Source of the DNA: Streptococcus mitis SK579
Lineage (GTDB): Bacteria > Bacillota > Bacilli > Lactobacillales > Streptococcaceae
Direction of reading: 5' to 3'
Length of the DNA: 53,566 nt
NCBI RefSeq assembly: GCF_000257905.1
Contig: NZ_AJJL01000058.1
Span: 1-53,566 of the forward strand
Below, one piece after another: positions 26,705 through 35,133 of this stretch. Numbering within the stretch: position 1 is the first letter of the stretch; each line of letters begins with the position of its first letter. The position numbers were made by a program, and so were the translations under genes. The notes under the pieces are model-generated. The model was not told the DNA's origin. It saw only the letters and a list, made by a program, of their open reading frames with translations, and ran no database searches.

Positions 26705-27562
26705 ATGAAACAAAATGATATAGCTGAAGCTATTGCTTTTTATAACAGAAAACCTGAGATTTTGGTACGTCACATTATACCAGTCTTAGATTGTGACTTG
26801 ACTGTTTATCATCGCCCTGGAAGCTCAAGTAAAGGACACATTATTTTTTATCATGGAGCTTGCGGCCGTAGTCAGATGTGGGCCTACCAGTATGATGCTT
26901 TTGAAGGATTTGACCTCTACTTTGTCAATGTTAGAGGACAGGGGGAATCACCTATGAAAGTTGGCCTACCTGACCTGGAAGGCGCTGTTCAAGATGTAGA
27001 TGCTATTTTGTCCTATTTCCAGTTGGATAAGGTGATATTGGTCGGACATTCTTGGGGAGGAAATCCACTTCAAGAATACACCTATCGTCATCCAAATCGA
27101 GTTCTAGCCTTGGTCATGGTAGATAGTTGGGGACAGCATCGTTACCTATCAGATAAAGAGAGAAATCGCATAAAATATAGTTCTCTTATGTATAAAACGG
27201 TTCCTTGGAAGATGATTGCAGATAAGAACTCAAAAATGTGTACAGATAATCCTATCACAAGAGAATTAGTCAAGACGGCCATTATAGAAACTGGGCGAGA
27301 TGTTTTTTTGAATCTTGGAATCACAGGTTTTTTGGCTGTCCATGAGATAGAAGGTTATCATGGAAATCCTCCCATGCTATTAGTAAGAGGTGAAAACGAT
27401 TTTCCCAAACACCTAAAGAAAATCTATGATGATATCATTGCTCTAAATCCCAATGCGCGTCAAGTAACGATTTCAGACAGCAAACACCAACCGATGAATG
27501 ACCATCCTGAAGAGTTTAATCAGCTTATTGGTGAATTTTTTGAAGATGTAGTAGGCCCGTAA
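26705..27562 (+). CDS. alpha/beta hydrolase
   Basis: 285-residue alpha/beta-hydrolase fold protein without signal peptide. The oxyanion region is IIFYHGACGRSQMW, the nucleophile elbow is VGHSWGGN (Ser near residue 119), and the catalytic His is in SDSKHQPMNDHPEEF near the C terminus. A flexible cap (about 150-200) lies between. Substrate unknown. GAGGAGAG precedes the ATG by about 8 bp. A second hydrolase follows but in a separate, more AT-rich unit. Confidence 0.85.
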   Translation: MKQNDIAEAIAFYNRKPEILVRHIIPVLDCDLTVYHRPGSSSKGHIIFYHGACGRSQMWAYQYDAFEGFDLYFVNVRGQGESPMKVGLPDLEGAVQDVDAILSYFQLDKVILVGHSWGGNPLQEYTYRHPNRVLALVMVDSWGQHRYLSDKERNRIKYSSLMYKTVPWKMIADKNSKMCTDNPITRELVKTAIIETGRDVFLNLGITGFLAVHEIEGYHGNPPMLLVRGENDFPKHLKKIYDDIIALNPNARQVTISDSKHQPMNDHPEEFNQLIGEFFEDVVGP

Positions 27563-27659
27563 GATAGGATCTATCCAACTTGTGAAAATCCTTGGAACGT
27601 GATAAAATAAAGGATAAGGATTTTTAATAATTCATTATATAGAATGAGTGGATTTCTTT

Positions 27660-28448
27660 ATGAAGAGGATTGAAGTATCTACAGAAATTGGTAGTCTCTC
27701 TGTTACTTATCAAAAGCAAAAGAAAATGCTAGTTTGTTTAAGTGGTGCAGGTTTGCTACCGAGTTATGAAAATTTTTCACTTATACTTGAAAAACTTCCT
27801 CCTACAATTGGTTATTTGACAATTGATTTTCCGAACACAGGTAGGAGTCCGGTTCATGATCAAGCTGGAAAAAATCTAGATAATCTTGCAGATGCGGTTT
27901 ATAAAGTACTTGAAGAATTGGCGATTTCTGAATATATACTTTGTGCACATAGTTTGAGTGGAATCTTAGCTTGCAAGTTGCTCAATAAACCAATTAAGTG
28001 TCAGGCTTTAGTAGCAATTGAACCGACAACTAAAAAAGTCATGTTTGCTGATTTTTCAGAAAATCCTTATCCAGAAATGGAAGATCAGATGAGGCTGATT
28101 GACGAGTGTGGTCCTGAACTTTATTTTAAGAGCTTAACTCAAGAGACATTTAGCCCTGAAATTAATAAAGAAGTCTGGGAATTAATGCAAGAAAAAAGCT
28201 CAGAGTTGGAAAATCAAGATTCAGAATTTCAGATATCTGGAGAGATTACTGAGGAAGATTTTGAGAATTTATCGATAGAAGCTTATGCCCCTGTATTTAT
28301 TTTTTGTCAGGCTTATAGAGAAAAAGAGTACAGAGAATCAGAATATTGGACTTCCAATACTAAACTCATTTTAGGAGGGAATCACCATTATTTACAATGG
28401 TCAGAATCAGAAAAAATTGCGACTATTATTCGAGAATTGTCAGAATAA
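27660..28448 (+). CDS. alpha/beta hydrolase-like protein
   Basis: 262 residues from ATG 27660; a GTG at 27648 in frame overlaps the weak ribosome site GAGTGG. The fold pattern is recognisable: LVCLSGAGLLPSYENF, the nucleophile elbow CAHSLSGILA (Ser near residue 104) and GGNHHYLQWSE near the C terminus supplying His. The protein is acidic and lacks a signal peptide. It is only distantly like the neighbouring hydrolase, so a recent duplication is not evident. Function unknown. rimM starts 30 bp later. Confidence 0.75.
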   Translation: MKRIEVSTEIGSLSVTYQKQKKMLVCLSGAGLLPSYENFSLILEKLPPTIGYLTIDFPNTGRSPVHDQAGKNLDNLADAVYKVLEELAISEYILCAHSLSGILACKLLNKPIKCQALVAIEPTTKKVMFADFSENPYPEMEDQMRLIDECGPELYFKSLTQETFSPEINKEVWELMQEKSSELENQDSEFQISGEITEEDFENLSIEAYAPVFIFCQAYREKEYRESEYWTSNTKLILGGNHHYLQWSESEKIATIIRELSE

Positions 28449-28478
28449 GATGGAAAGAAGGAGAGTACAGGAGACAAG

Positions 28479-28997
28479 ATGAACTACTTTAATGTTGGGA
28501 AAATCGTCAATACGCAGGGCTTGCAGGGTGAGATGCGAGTCTTGTCTGTGACGGATTTTACAGAAGAACGGTTTAAAAAAGGGGCTGAGCTAGCCTTGTT
28601 TGATGAAAAAGATCAGTTTGTCCAAACAGTGACTATCGCTAGCCACCGTAAACAGAAGAACTTTGACATTATTAAATTCAAAGATATGTACCATATCAAT
28701 GCTATTGAAAAGTACAAGGGATACAGTCTCAAGGTCGCTGAGGAAGATTTGAATGACCTAGACGATGGTGAATTTTATTATCACGAGATTATCGGTTTGG
28801 AAGTCTATGAGGGTGATAACTTGATTGGAACCATCAAGGAAATCCTACAACCAGGTGCTAACGATGTCTGGGTGGTCAAGCGAAAAAGTAAACGTGACTT
28901 GCTCTTGCCTTATATCCCACCAGTGGTTCTCAATGTTGATATTCCAAATAAACGGGTCGATGTGGAAATCTTAGAAGGGTTAGACGATGAAGATTGA
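28479..28997 (+). CDS. rimM: ribosome maturation factor RimM
   Basis: Assists maturation of the 30S head by acting on S19. It has 172 residues with an N-terminal RimM domain ([20 protein letters not shown]) and a C-terminal PRC barrel (about 95-170, with GANDVWVVK and LLPYIPPVV). GAAGGAGAG lies upstream. Its 3' end overlaps the trmD start by 11 bp, the usual coupled arrangement. Confidence 0.96.
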   Translation: MNYFNVGKIVNTQGLQGEMRVLSVTDFTEERFKKGAELALFDEKDQFVQTVTIASHRKQKNFDIIKFKDMYHINAIEKYKGYSLKVAEEDLNDLDDGEFYYHEIIGLEVYEGDNLIGTIKEILQPGANDVWVVKRKSKRDLLLPYIPPVVLNVDIPNKRVDVEILEGLDDED

Positions 28998-29706
28998 TAT
29001 TTTAACCCTTTTTCCAGAGATGTTTTCTCCACTGGAGCACTCAATCGTTGGAAAGGCTCGAGAAAAAGGGCTCTTGGATATCCAGTATCATAACTTCCGA
29101 GAAAATGCTGAAAAGGCTCGTCATGTCGATGATGAGCCCTACGGAGGCGGTCAGGGCATGTTGCTCCGAGCGCAACCTATTTTCGATGCCTTTGATGCTA
29201 TTGAAAAGAAAAATCCGCGCGTCATTCTCCTAGACCCAGCTGGCAAGCAGTTTGATCAGACTTATGCTGAGGATTTAGCTCAAGAGGAAGAGCTAATCTT
29301 TATCTGTGGGCACTATGAGGGTTATGATGAGCGTATTAAGACCTTGGTGACAGATGAGATTTCCCTGGGCGACTATGTCCTCACTGGTGGTGAATTGGCA
29401 GCCATGACCATGATTGATGCGACGGTACGCCTGATTCCAGAAGTGATTGGCAAGGAGTCTAGCCACCAAGATGATAGTTTTTCTTCTGGCCTTCTTGAAT
29501 ACCCTCAGTACACACGTCCCTATGATTATAGAGGCATGGTTGTGCCAGATGTACTGATGAGCGGGCACCATGAAAAGATTCGTCAGTGGCGCCTGTATGA
29601 GAGTTTAAAGAAAACCTACGAGCGCAGACCGGATTTGCTTGAACATTATCAACTGACAGCAGAAGAAGAAAAAATGCTGGCAGAAATCAAAGAAAACAAA
29701 GAATAA
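28987..29706 (+). CDS. trmD: tRNA (guanine37-N1)-methyltransferase
   Basis: Makes m1G37 next to the anticodon of proline, leucine and arginine tRNAs, preventing frameshifts. It has 239 residues. The SAM-binding trefoil knot is seen in [13 protein letters not shown], then [18 protein letters not shown], and [13 protein letters not shown] is an earlier core motif. It starts inside rimM (overlap 11 bp). The next gene starts 11 bp after its stop, with AAAGGAG. Confidence 0.96.
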   Translation: MKIDILTLFPEMFSPLEHSIVGKAREKGLLDIQYHNFRENAEKARHVDDEPYGGGQGMLLRAQPIFDAFDAIEKKNPRVILLDPAGKQFDQTYAEDLAQEEELIFICGHYEGYDERIKTLVTDEISLGDYVLTGGELAAMTMIDATVRLIPEVIGKESSHQDDSFSSGLLEYPQYTRPYDYRGMVVPDVLMSGHHEKIRQWRLYESLKKTYERRPDLLEHYQLTAEEEKMLAEIKENKE

Positions 29707-29717
29707 AGGAGAAACCT

Positions 29718-30056
29718 ATGCAAGTAATCAAACGTGATGGAGAAATTGCTGAATTTAATCCAGATAAGATTTACCAAGCTATCTTAAAGGCAGCTCAGAC
29801 TGTCTATGTATTGACAGATGATTTGCGTCAAAACCTTGCACAAGTCACTAAGAAAGTGGTTTTGGATTTGGAAGAAGCCAAGGTGGAACGTGCTACCATC
29901 AGCATGATTCAGTCTTTGGTTGAACATCGTTTACTGGGAGCAGGTTACATTACTATCGCAGAACACTACATTTCCTATCGTCTACAACGTGACTTGGAAA
30001 GAAGTGGTTATGGAGATCACATCGCCGTTCATTTACATTTTGAACAAGTTCGCTAA
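29718..30056 (+). CDS. ATP-cone domain protein
   Basis: 112 residues, nearly all an ATP-cone: VIKRDGEIAEFNPDKIYQAI at the N terminus and a helical remainder ending in YISYRLQRDLERSG. ATP-cones sense ATP/dATP in ribonucleotide reductases and NrdR. Here there is no zinc ribbon (so it is not NrdR) and no reductase domain. A stand-alone regulatory cone or a derived protein is likely. It is co-transcribed with rimM-trmD and followed by a strong terminator. Confidence 0.8.
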   Translation: MQVIKRDGEIAEFNPDKIYQAILKAAQTVYVLTDDLRQNLAQVTKKVVLDLEEAKVERATISMIQSLVEHRLLGAGYITIAEHYISYRLQRDLERSGYGDHIAVHLHFEQVR

Positions 30057-30060
30057 GAAA

Positions 30061-30102
30061 AAAGAGTGGGATGAAGCAACTACATCTCACTCTTTCTTAA
30101 AT
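30061..30102 (+). terminator. terminator after the ATP-cone gene
   Basis: 13-bp stem AAAGAGTGGGATG / CATCTCACTCTTT (one G:U) followed by CTTAAATC and a T-rich run. It overlaps the 3' end of the convergent gene. Confidence 0.8.
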
Positions 30103-30407
30103 CTATTTTTTTGGGCTGTTTGGACAGTTGAAGGGACAAATCGTAGGCGTTGAATATCGCTTATGCGGATAATACGGGTCACATTTTTGGCGAAATTTTT
30201 CACGATAATTTGTTGGCGTTGGTGATCGTATTTGATGATATCACCTGTAAAACTTGTCTCAGATAAGATAAGGTGAACAGCGGTTTGTTTCTGGATAGCC
30301 TCTTCAATAGTGGCTGTAAGGGAGTTGGTTTCAGTCTGGTCAGGTTCTTCATGTCCATTTAAAAAGTCATGTATTTTATCTAGAACTTGCTGGAATTTAT
30401 GTCTCAT
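30087..30407 (-). CDS. hypothetical protein, possibly YolD-like
   Basis: 106 residues. The N-terminal 30 are charged and helical, and residues about 40-95 predict a small beta barrel (TAVHLILSETSFTGDIIKYD, TRIIRISDIQRLRF). The spacing resembles YolD-like proteins, which accompany Y-family polymerase systems, but the match is weak and no polymerase gene is adjacent. GGGAGGCC upstream of the start gives a good ribosome site. It is a single gene convergent with the rimM-trmD unit. Confidence 0.55.
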   Translation of the reverse strand: MRHKFQQVLDKIHDFLNGHEEPDQTETNSLTATIEEAIQKQTAVHLILSETSFTGDIIKYDHQRQQIIVKNFAKNVTRIIRISDIQRLRFVPSTVQTAQKNRFKKE

Positions 30408-30505
30408 ATTGGCCTCCCTTCTTTTATATCAATATTATATAAAATTTTCCTAAAATCTACAAGATTTTACGAATAATCAGATAAAAGCTAAAAAAGGAGA
30501 AGAAA

Positions 30506-30721
30506 ATGGCAGAATTTACATTTGAAATCGAAGAGCACTTGTTGACTCTTTCTGAAAACGAAAAAGGTTGGACCAAGGAAATCAACCGTGTGAGCTTTAA
30601 TGGTGCCCCTGCAAAGTTTGATATTCGTGCTTGGAGCCCAGATCATACTAAAATGGGCAAAGGAATTACTCTCTCTAATGAAGAATTTCAAACCATGGTG
30701 GATGCTTTTAAAGGAAACTAA
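30506..30721 (+). CDS. YdbC/PC4-like single-stranded nucleic-acid-binding protein
   Basis: 71 residues with the pattern LLTLSENEKGWTKEINRVSF, then PAKFDIRAWSPDHTKMGKGI and TLSNEEF. This is the YdbC family, structurally related to the PC4 coactivator, whose lactococcal member binds single-stranded DNA. AAAAGGAG precedes the ATG. The stop codon's last base is the first base of a BOX element, so the BOX was inserted or retained exactly at the gene end. Confidence 0.85.
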   Translation: MAEFTFEIEEHLLTLSENEKGWTKEINRVSFNGAPAKFDIRAWSPDHTKMGKGITLSNEEFQTMVDAFKGN

Positions 30722-30825
30722 TACTCTTCGAAAATCTCTTCAAACCGAGTCAGCTTCGCCTTGCCGTACTCAAGTATAGCCTGTGGCTAGCTTCCTAGTT
30801 TGCTCTTTGATTTTCATTAAGTATA
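30721..30825 (+). repeat. BOX element (A-C, no boxB), plus orientation
   Basis: Starts ATACTCTTCGAAAATCTCTT (boxA) and ends TGCTCTTTGATTTTCATTAA (boxC). The intermediate boxB is missing. It overlaps the stop codon of the YdbC-like gene. Confidence 0.9.
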
Positions 30826-30842
30826 AGTTTTCAAAATGAAAG

Positions 30843-30882
30843 AAAAGGATATTGAGTTATGACAACTCGCTATCCTTTTTTA
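30843..30882. terminator. bidirectional terminator between ydbC-like gene and bioY
   Basis: Long two-part hairpin AAAAGGATA..GAGTT / AACTC..TATCCTTTT followed by TT; the A-rich other side serves the convergent bioY transcript. Confidence 0.75.
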
Positions 30883-31416
30883 GTTAGTAAAGTAAGACTG
30901 ATTTTTAAGGCGTTGAAGTAGTGGACGGCTAATAATACTAATAGCAATAATTTTACCAAAATCTGGTATGATAAAGGGAAATACCCCCACAACAAGAGCT
31001 TTTTCAAATGGCATTCCAGCTAGGAAATGCAAGCCAATGATTCCACCGACAAAGACAAGGGCATCACCCAAGAGGTTTGCAAGAAAAATCTTGACAACTC
31101 CACTCTTGCTGTTAGTTATGGAAGAAGTAAGTCCAGAGTATACAAGATAAAACCAAAGATAACCTGCAGTAGGACCAACCAAAGCATGAAATCCAGCTCC
31201 ACCTCCTGCAAAGACAGGAAGACCGATAGCACCTAGAAGAAGATAGAGTCCAACAGAAAGTACAGCCTCTCTCGGTCTAAAGACAGTAGCAATCAAGCCG
31301 ATTGCAAAGTTCTGCAGAGTGAAGGGCACAGGTCCAATTGGAAGACTGATTTGTGCCAAAACAGCAATGAGAGCAGCCCCAATAGCAGGGATAGCATAAA
31401 CGTGAGCTTTTTTCAT
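30880..31416 (-). CDS. bioY: biotin transporter substrate-binding subunit BioY
   Basis: S component of an ECF-type vitamin transporter, 178 residues with six membrane helices. The family motifs IGLIATVFRPREAVLSVGLYLLLGAIGLPVFAGGGAG (two overlapping blocks, residues about 40-77) and GPTAGYLWFY are clear. It needs the shared EcfAA'T module encoded elsewhere. It is expressed alone, with a consensus promoter (31450-31477) and a dyad resembling the BirA operator just downstream, so repression by biotin-bound BirA is likely. Confidence 0.93.
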   Translation of the reverse strand: MKKAHVYAIPAIGAALIAVLAQISLPIGPVPFTLQNFAIGLIATVFRPREAVLSVGLYLLLGAIGLPVFAGGGAGFHALVGPTAGYLWFYLVYSGLTSSITNSKSGVVKIFLANLLGDALVFVGGIIGLHFLAGMPFEKALVVGVFPFIIPDFGKIIAISIISRPLLQRLKNQSYFTN

Positions 31417-31417
31417 A

Positions 31418-31477
31418 ATAGTTAACCTCTTTTCTGATGTATAGTAACAATTATACTCGTAGAGGAATCATTGTCAA
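31418..31477 (-). promoter_or_regulatory. bioY promoter and BirA-like operator
   Basis: On the minus strand TTGACA (31472-31477), 16-bp spacer, TATAAT (31450-31455). Overlapping the leader is a dyad ATAGTTAACC (31418-31427), 14 bp, TAGTAACAAT (31442-31451). It resembles the Firmicute BirA consensus ATTGTTAAC-N14/15-GTTAACAAT; the left half differs at one position and the right half is weaker. Confidence 0.55.
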
Positions 31478-31570
31478 CCGATTTTTAAAAACAAGGTAAC
31501 AAAAGCTGTAACGGCCGATTTTGCTTACTGATTAAGTTGGATAATTGTTTTGTTGATTCGAAGACATTAA

Positions 31571-31604
31571 AAAAGAAGCAGACACATTTGTATCAGCTTC
31601 TTTT
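31571..31604 (-). terminator. terminator of gor
   Basis: AAAAGAAGC / GCTTCTTTT stem (31571-31579 with 31596-31604), inner bases partly paired, followed by TTTTTTAATG on the minus strand. Confidence 0.8.
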
Positions 31605-31611
31605 ATTTCGA

Positions 31612-32958
31612 TTAACGCATAGTTACAAATTCTTCAGATGCAGTTGGGTGAATCGCTACGGTTGCATCAAAGTCTGCCTTGGTTGCTCCCATTTTGATAG
31701 CAACAGCAAATCCTTGAATCATTTCATCAACACCATAGCCAATTCCATGAAGTCCGACAACTTTTTCTTCTGAACCAGCTGTGATCAATTTGAAACGAGT
31801 TTCTTGACGGTTGCAAGTGCAAGCAGAGTACATAGACGTAAAGCTTGATTTGTAAACCTTGATTTGGTCTTGACCGTATTCTTTAATGGCTTGTTCTTCT
31901 GTCAAACCAACCGTTCCGATAGCAGGGTGTGAAAAGACAACAGTTGGAATAGTTGAGTAGTCCATTTTTGCAGTTGTTTTTCCGTTAAAGAGACGTTCAG
32001 ATAGGGTACGCCCAGCCTTGATTGCAACTGGAGTTAGTTCTTTTTCGCCCGTTACATCACCTAGAGCGTAGATTCCCTCAACAACAGTATTTTGGTATTC
32101 ATCCACTTGGATAAAGCCACGTTCGTTTAAAGTCACTCCAGCTTTTTCAAGTTGCAAGCCCTTAACGTTTGGACGGCGACCTGTAGCCCAGATAACTTGG
32201 CTAGCTGTGTGACTAGTACCATCTTCGAAATGAATGGTAATGCCTTCAGCAGTTTTTTCTAACTTGGCAGGGACTTTGTGAGTATGAAGTGGTAAGTTTG
32301 TTCTTTCCATTTCCTTGACTAAACCTTCAACGATGTAAGAATCAAAACCACGTAAAGGACGATCGCGGCGAACAAAGAGGTCTGTCTTGACACCAAAAGT
32401 GTGGAGAACGCCAGCCAATTCAACGGCAATATAACCCGCGCCTAGAATAGCAACTGACTCTGGAAGTTCTTCCCAGGCAAATACATCATCAGAAGAGCCA
32501 CCTAGTTCAGCACCAGGAACGTCTGGAATACTTGGATGGGCACCAGTAGCAATCACGATATGTTTAGCACGAATCAGTTCACCATTTACGCTAACAGTAT
32601 GAGAATCTACAAATTCAGCATGGCCTTCAATCAAGTCTACACCGTTGCGTTTAAAACTGCCATCATAAGAAGAACGAGCGCGATCGATGTAAGCTTCACG
32701 ATTGCGACGTAGGGTTGCAAAGTCAAAGTTAAGATCAGTAGTCTTAAAGCCGTAGTCTTCTCCAAATTGATGGAAAGTTTCAGCGATTTGCGCCCCGTAC
32801 CACATGATTTTCTTAGGAACACAGCCGACATTGACACAGGTTCCACCTAATTTCTTTTCCTCAATAACGGCCGCTTTGGCCCCATGTTCACCAGCACGGT
32901 TCATGGTAGCAATTCCTCCGCTACCTCCACCAATAGCAATGATATCGTATTCTCTCAT
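31612..32958 (-). CDS. gor: glutathione-disulfide reductase
   Basis: FAD enzyme that reduces oxidised glutathione with NADPH, giving protection from oxidants. It has 448 residues. The N-terminal FAD loop is [11 protein letters not shown], the redox disulfide is GGTCVNVGC (Cys41/Cys46), the NADPH site is [12 protein letters not shown], and the C-terminal active-site His/Glu are in [17 protein letters not shown] precedes the start. In streptococci glutathione is mostly imported, so this enzyme recycles imported glutathione. Monocistronic. Confidence 0.95.
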   Translation of the reverse strand: MREYDIIAIGGGSGGIATMNRAGEHGAKAAVIEEKKLGGTCVNVGCVPKKIMWYGAQIAETFHQFGEDYGFKTTDLNFDFATLRRNREAYIDRARSSYDGSFKRNGVDLIEGHAEFVDSHTVSVNGELIRAKHIVIATGAHPSIPDVPGAELGGSSDDVFAWEELPESVAILGAGYIAVELAGVLHTFGVKTDLFVRRDRPLRGFDSYIVEGLVKEMERTNLPLHTHKVPAKLEKTAEGITIHFEDGTSHTASQVIWATGRRPNVKGLQLEKAGVTLNERGFIQVDEYQNTVVEGIYALGDVTGEKELTPVAIKAGRTLSERLFNGKTTAKMDYSTIPTVVFSHPAIGTVGLTEEQAIKEYGQDQIKVYKSSFTSMYSACTCNRQETRFKLITAGSEEKVVGLHGIGYGVDEMIQGFAVAIKMGATKADFDATVAIHPTASEEFVTMR

Positions 32959-33076
32959 TGAAAACTCCTTTGTACTCTTTTAAATAATAGAGTGTCATTT
33001 TTTGATAGTCATATTCTATCTTTTTTTTTATCTGATTGCAAAAATCTGCTACGTTCAAAAAAATTAAAGAAAAGGC

Positions 33077-33117
33077 TTGCAAAAAAGAAAAATAAAGTGT
33101 ATTATATAACTAGTACA
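33077..33117 (+). promoter_or_regulatory. upstream promoter of efflux operon with GntR-like palindrome
   Basis: TTGCAA (33077-33082), 17-bp spacer, TATTAT (33100-33105). It is overlapped by TGTATTATATAACTAGTACA (33098-33117), an imperfect palindrome TGTAYTA-N6-TARTACA like YtrA-type GntR operators. No GntR gene is nearby, so the regulator is a guess. Confidence 0.4.
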
Positions 33118-33155
33118 ATGATTGTAAAATAAATTCCGAACAATAATTAAATCCT

Positions 33156-33214
33156 GAAATGTCATTATTTCGTTATGAAATGTTATTGTTTCAAATTGAT
33201 AATTTTTGTATAAT
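33156..33214 (+). promoter_or_regulatory. proximal promoter of efflux operon with two direct repeats
   Basis: TTGTTT (33186-33191), 17-bp spacer, TATAAT (33209-33214). Upstream and overlapping the -35 are two 16-bp direct repeats, GAAATGTCATTATTTC (33156-33171) and GAAATGTTATTGTTTC (33177-33192), 21 bp apart. The two-turn spacing suggests an activator dimer pair, such as a response regulator. Confidence 0.55.
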
Positions 33215-33250
33215 ATTGTTAAGAACTTTAAATCAAAAAGGAGTTTCATT

Positions 33251-34447
33251 ATGAAAAAGAATGGTAAAGCTAAAAAGTGGCAATTGTATGCAGCAATCGG
33301 TGCTGCAAGTGTAGTTGTATTGGGTGCTGGAGGGATTTTACTCTTTAGACAACCATCTCAAACCGCTGTAAAAGATGAACCTACTCATCTTGTTGTTGCC
33401 AAGGAAGGAAGCGTGGCATCCTTTGTTTTATTGTCAGGGACAGTAACAGCAAAAAATGAACAATATGTTTATTTTGATGCTAGTAAGGGAGATTTAGATG
33501 AAATCCTTGTTTCTGTGGGTGATAAGGTCAGCGAAGGGCAGGCTTTAGTCAAGTACAGTAGTTCAGAAGCTCAGGCGGCCTATGATTCAGCGAGCCGAGC
33601 AGTCGCGAAGGCAGACCGTCATATCAACGAACTCAATCAAGCACGAAATGAAGCCGCTTCAGCTCCCCAGTTACCAGCGCCAGCAGGAGGAGAAGGTGCA
33701 GCATCCCAAACTCCAGCTCCAGTCTCAGGAAATTCAGTGTCATCTATTGATGCACAACTAGGTGATGCTCGTGATGCTCGTGCAGATGCAGCAGCACAAT
33801 TAAGTAAGGCTCAAAGTCAGTTGGATGCAATGACGGTTCTCAGCACTCTAGAAGGAACTGTGGTCGAAGTCAACCGTAATGTTTCTAAATCTCCAACTGG
33901 AGCTAGCCAGGTGGTAGTTCATGTCGTTAGCAATGAAAACTTGCAAGTTAAGGGTGAACTATCTGAATACAACCTTGCCAACTTATCTGTAGGTCAAGAA
34001 GTAACCTTTACTTCTAAAGTTTATCAAGATAAAAGCTGGACTGGTAAGCTTAGCTATATTTCTGACTACCCTAAAAACAATGGAGAAGCAGCAAGTGCAG
34101 CTGCAGCAGCAGGCGGTAACTCTGGTTCTAAATATCCATATACCATCGATGTTACAAGTGAAATCGGTGACTTGAAACAAGGATTCTCAGTAAGTGTTGA
34201 GGTTAAGAATAAGAGTAAAGCTATTCTGGTTCCACTAACAAGTGTTGTGACTGAAAATGATAAGAACTATGTCTGGGTACTTGACGAGCAGAAAAAGGCC
34301 AAGAAAGTGGAAGTCGGTTTGGGAAATGCTGATGCAGACAACCAAGAAATCACTTCAGGTCTGACAAATGGAGTCAAGGTCATCAGTAACCCAACGTCTT
34401 CTCTAGAGGAAGGAAAAGAGGTGAAGGCTGATGAAGAAACTAATTAG
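33251..34447 (+). CDS. MacA-like efflux membrane fusion protein
   Basis: 398 residues from ATG 33251 (AAAAAGGAG upstream). A short basic N terminus is followed by one membrane anchor (about 14-33). Then come a lipoyl-like beta hairpin (ILVSVGDKVSEGQALVKY), an alpha-helical hairpin interrupted by an Ala/Pro/Gly-rich loop (about 140-175), and a beta barrel region (about 215-380). It works outside the membrane with the following ATPase and permease. From memory, the pneumococcal homologue operon (SP_0785-0787) contributes to resistance to antimicrobial peptides such as LL-37. The next gene overlaps it by 17 bp. Confidence 0.88.
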   Translation: MKKNGKAKKWQLYAAIGAASVVVLGAGGILLFRQPSQTAVKDEPTHLVVAKEGSVASFVLLSGTVTAKNEQYVYFDASKGDLDEILVSVGDKVSEGQALVKYSSSEAQAAYDSASRAVAKADRHINELNQARNEAASAPQLPAPAGGEGAASQTPAPVSGNSVSSIDAQLGDARDARADAAAQLSKAQSQLDAMTVLSTLEGTVVEVNRNVSKSPTGASQVVVHVVSNENLQVKGELSEYNLANLSVGQEVTFTSKVYQDKSWTGKLSYISDYPKNNGEAASAAAAAGGNSGSKYPYTIDVTSEIGDLKQGFSVSVEVKNKSKAILVPLTSVVTENDKNYVWVLDEQKKAKKVEVGLGNADADNQEITSGLTNGVKVISNPTSSLEEGKEVKADEETN

Positions 34448-35132
34448 TTTAAAAAATATCTGCAGAAGTTACCGAAATGGTGACCAAGAGCTGCAGGTTC
34501 TCAAAAATATCAACCTAGAAGTGAATGAGGGTGAGTTTGTTGCCATCATGGGACCATCGGGTTCTGGTAAGTCTACTCTAATGAATACCATTGGCATGTT
34601 GGATACACCAACCAGTGGAGAGTATTATCTTGAAGGCCAAGAAGTAGCTGGACTGGGTGAAAAACAGTTAGCCAAGGTCCGTAACCAACAAATCGGATTT
34701 GTCTTTCAGCAGTTCTTTCTTCTATCCAAACTCAATGCTCTACAAAATGTAGAATTGCCCTTGATTTATGCAGGAGTTTCGGCTTCAAAACGTCGCAAGT
34801 TAGCCGAGGAATATTTAGATAAGGTTGAGTTGACAGAACGTAGTCACCATTTGCCTTCGGAATTATCTGGTGGTCAAAAACAACGTGTAGCTATCGCGCG
34901 TGCCTTGGTAAACAATCCTTCTATTATCCTAGCGGATGAACCGACAGGAGCCTTGGATACCAAAACAGGGAACCAAATTATGCAACTGTTGGTTGAACTA
35001 AATAAAGAAGGAAAAACCATTATCATGGTAACGCATGAGCCTGAAATCGCTGCTTATGCTAAACGCCAGATTGTCATTCGAGATGGAGTTATTTCGTCTG
35101 ACAGTGCGCAGTTAGAAAGGGAGGAAAACTAA
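34431..35132 (+). CDS. MacB-type ABC transporter ATP-binding protein
   Basis: 233-residue ATPase. Walker A is GPSGSGKST near residue 41, the signature is LSGGQKQRVAIARAL near 143, and Walker B is IILADEPTGALD, with the ADEPTGALD form typical of the LolD/MacB/FtsE group. It pairs with the downstream FtsX-like permease. Start ATG 34431 lies inside the fusion-protein gene (17-bp overlap), with AGAGGTGAAGG as ribosome site, so translation is coupled. Confidence 0.93.
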   Translation: MKKLISLKNICRSYRNGDQELQVLKNINLEVNEGEFVAIMGPSGSGKSTLMNTIGMLDTPTSGEYYLEGQEVAGLGEKQLAKVRNQQIGFVFQQFFLLSKLNALQNVELPLIYAGVSASKRRKLAEEYLDKVELTERSHHLPSELSGGQKQRVAIARALVNNPSIILADEPTGALDTKTGNQIMQLLVELNKEGKTIIMVTHEPEIAAYAKRQIVIRDGVISSDSAQLEREEN

Positions 35133-35133
35133 G

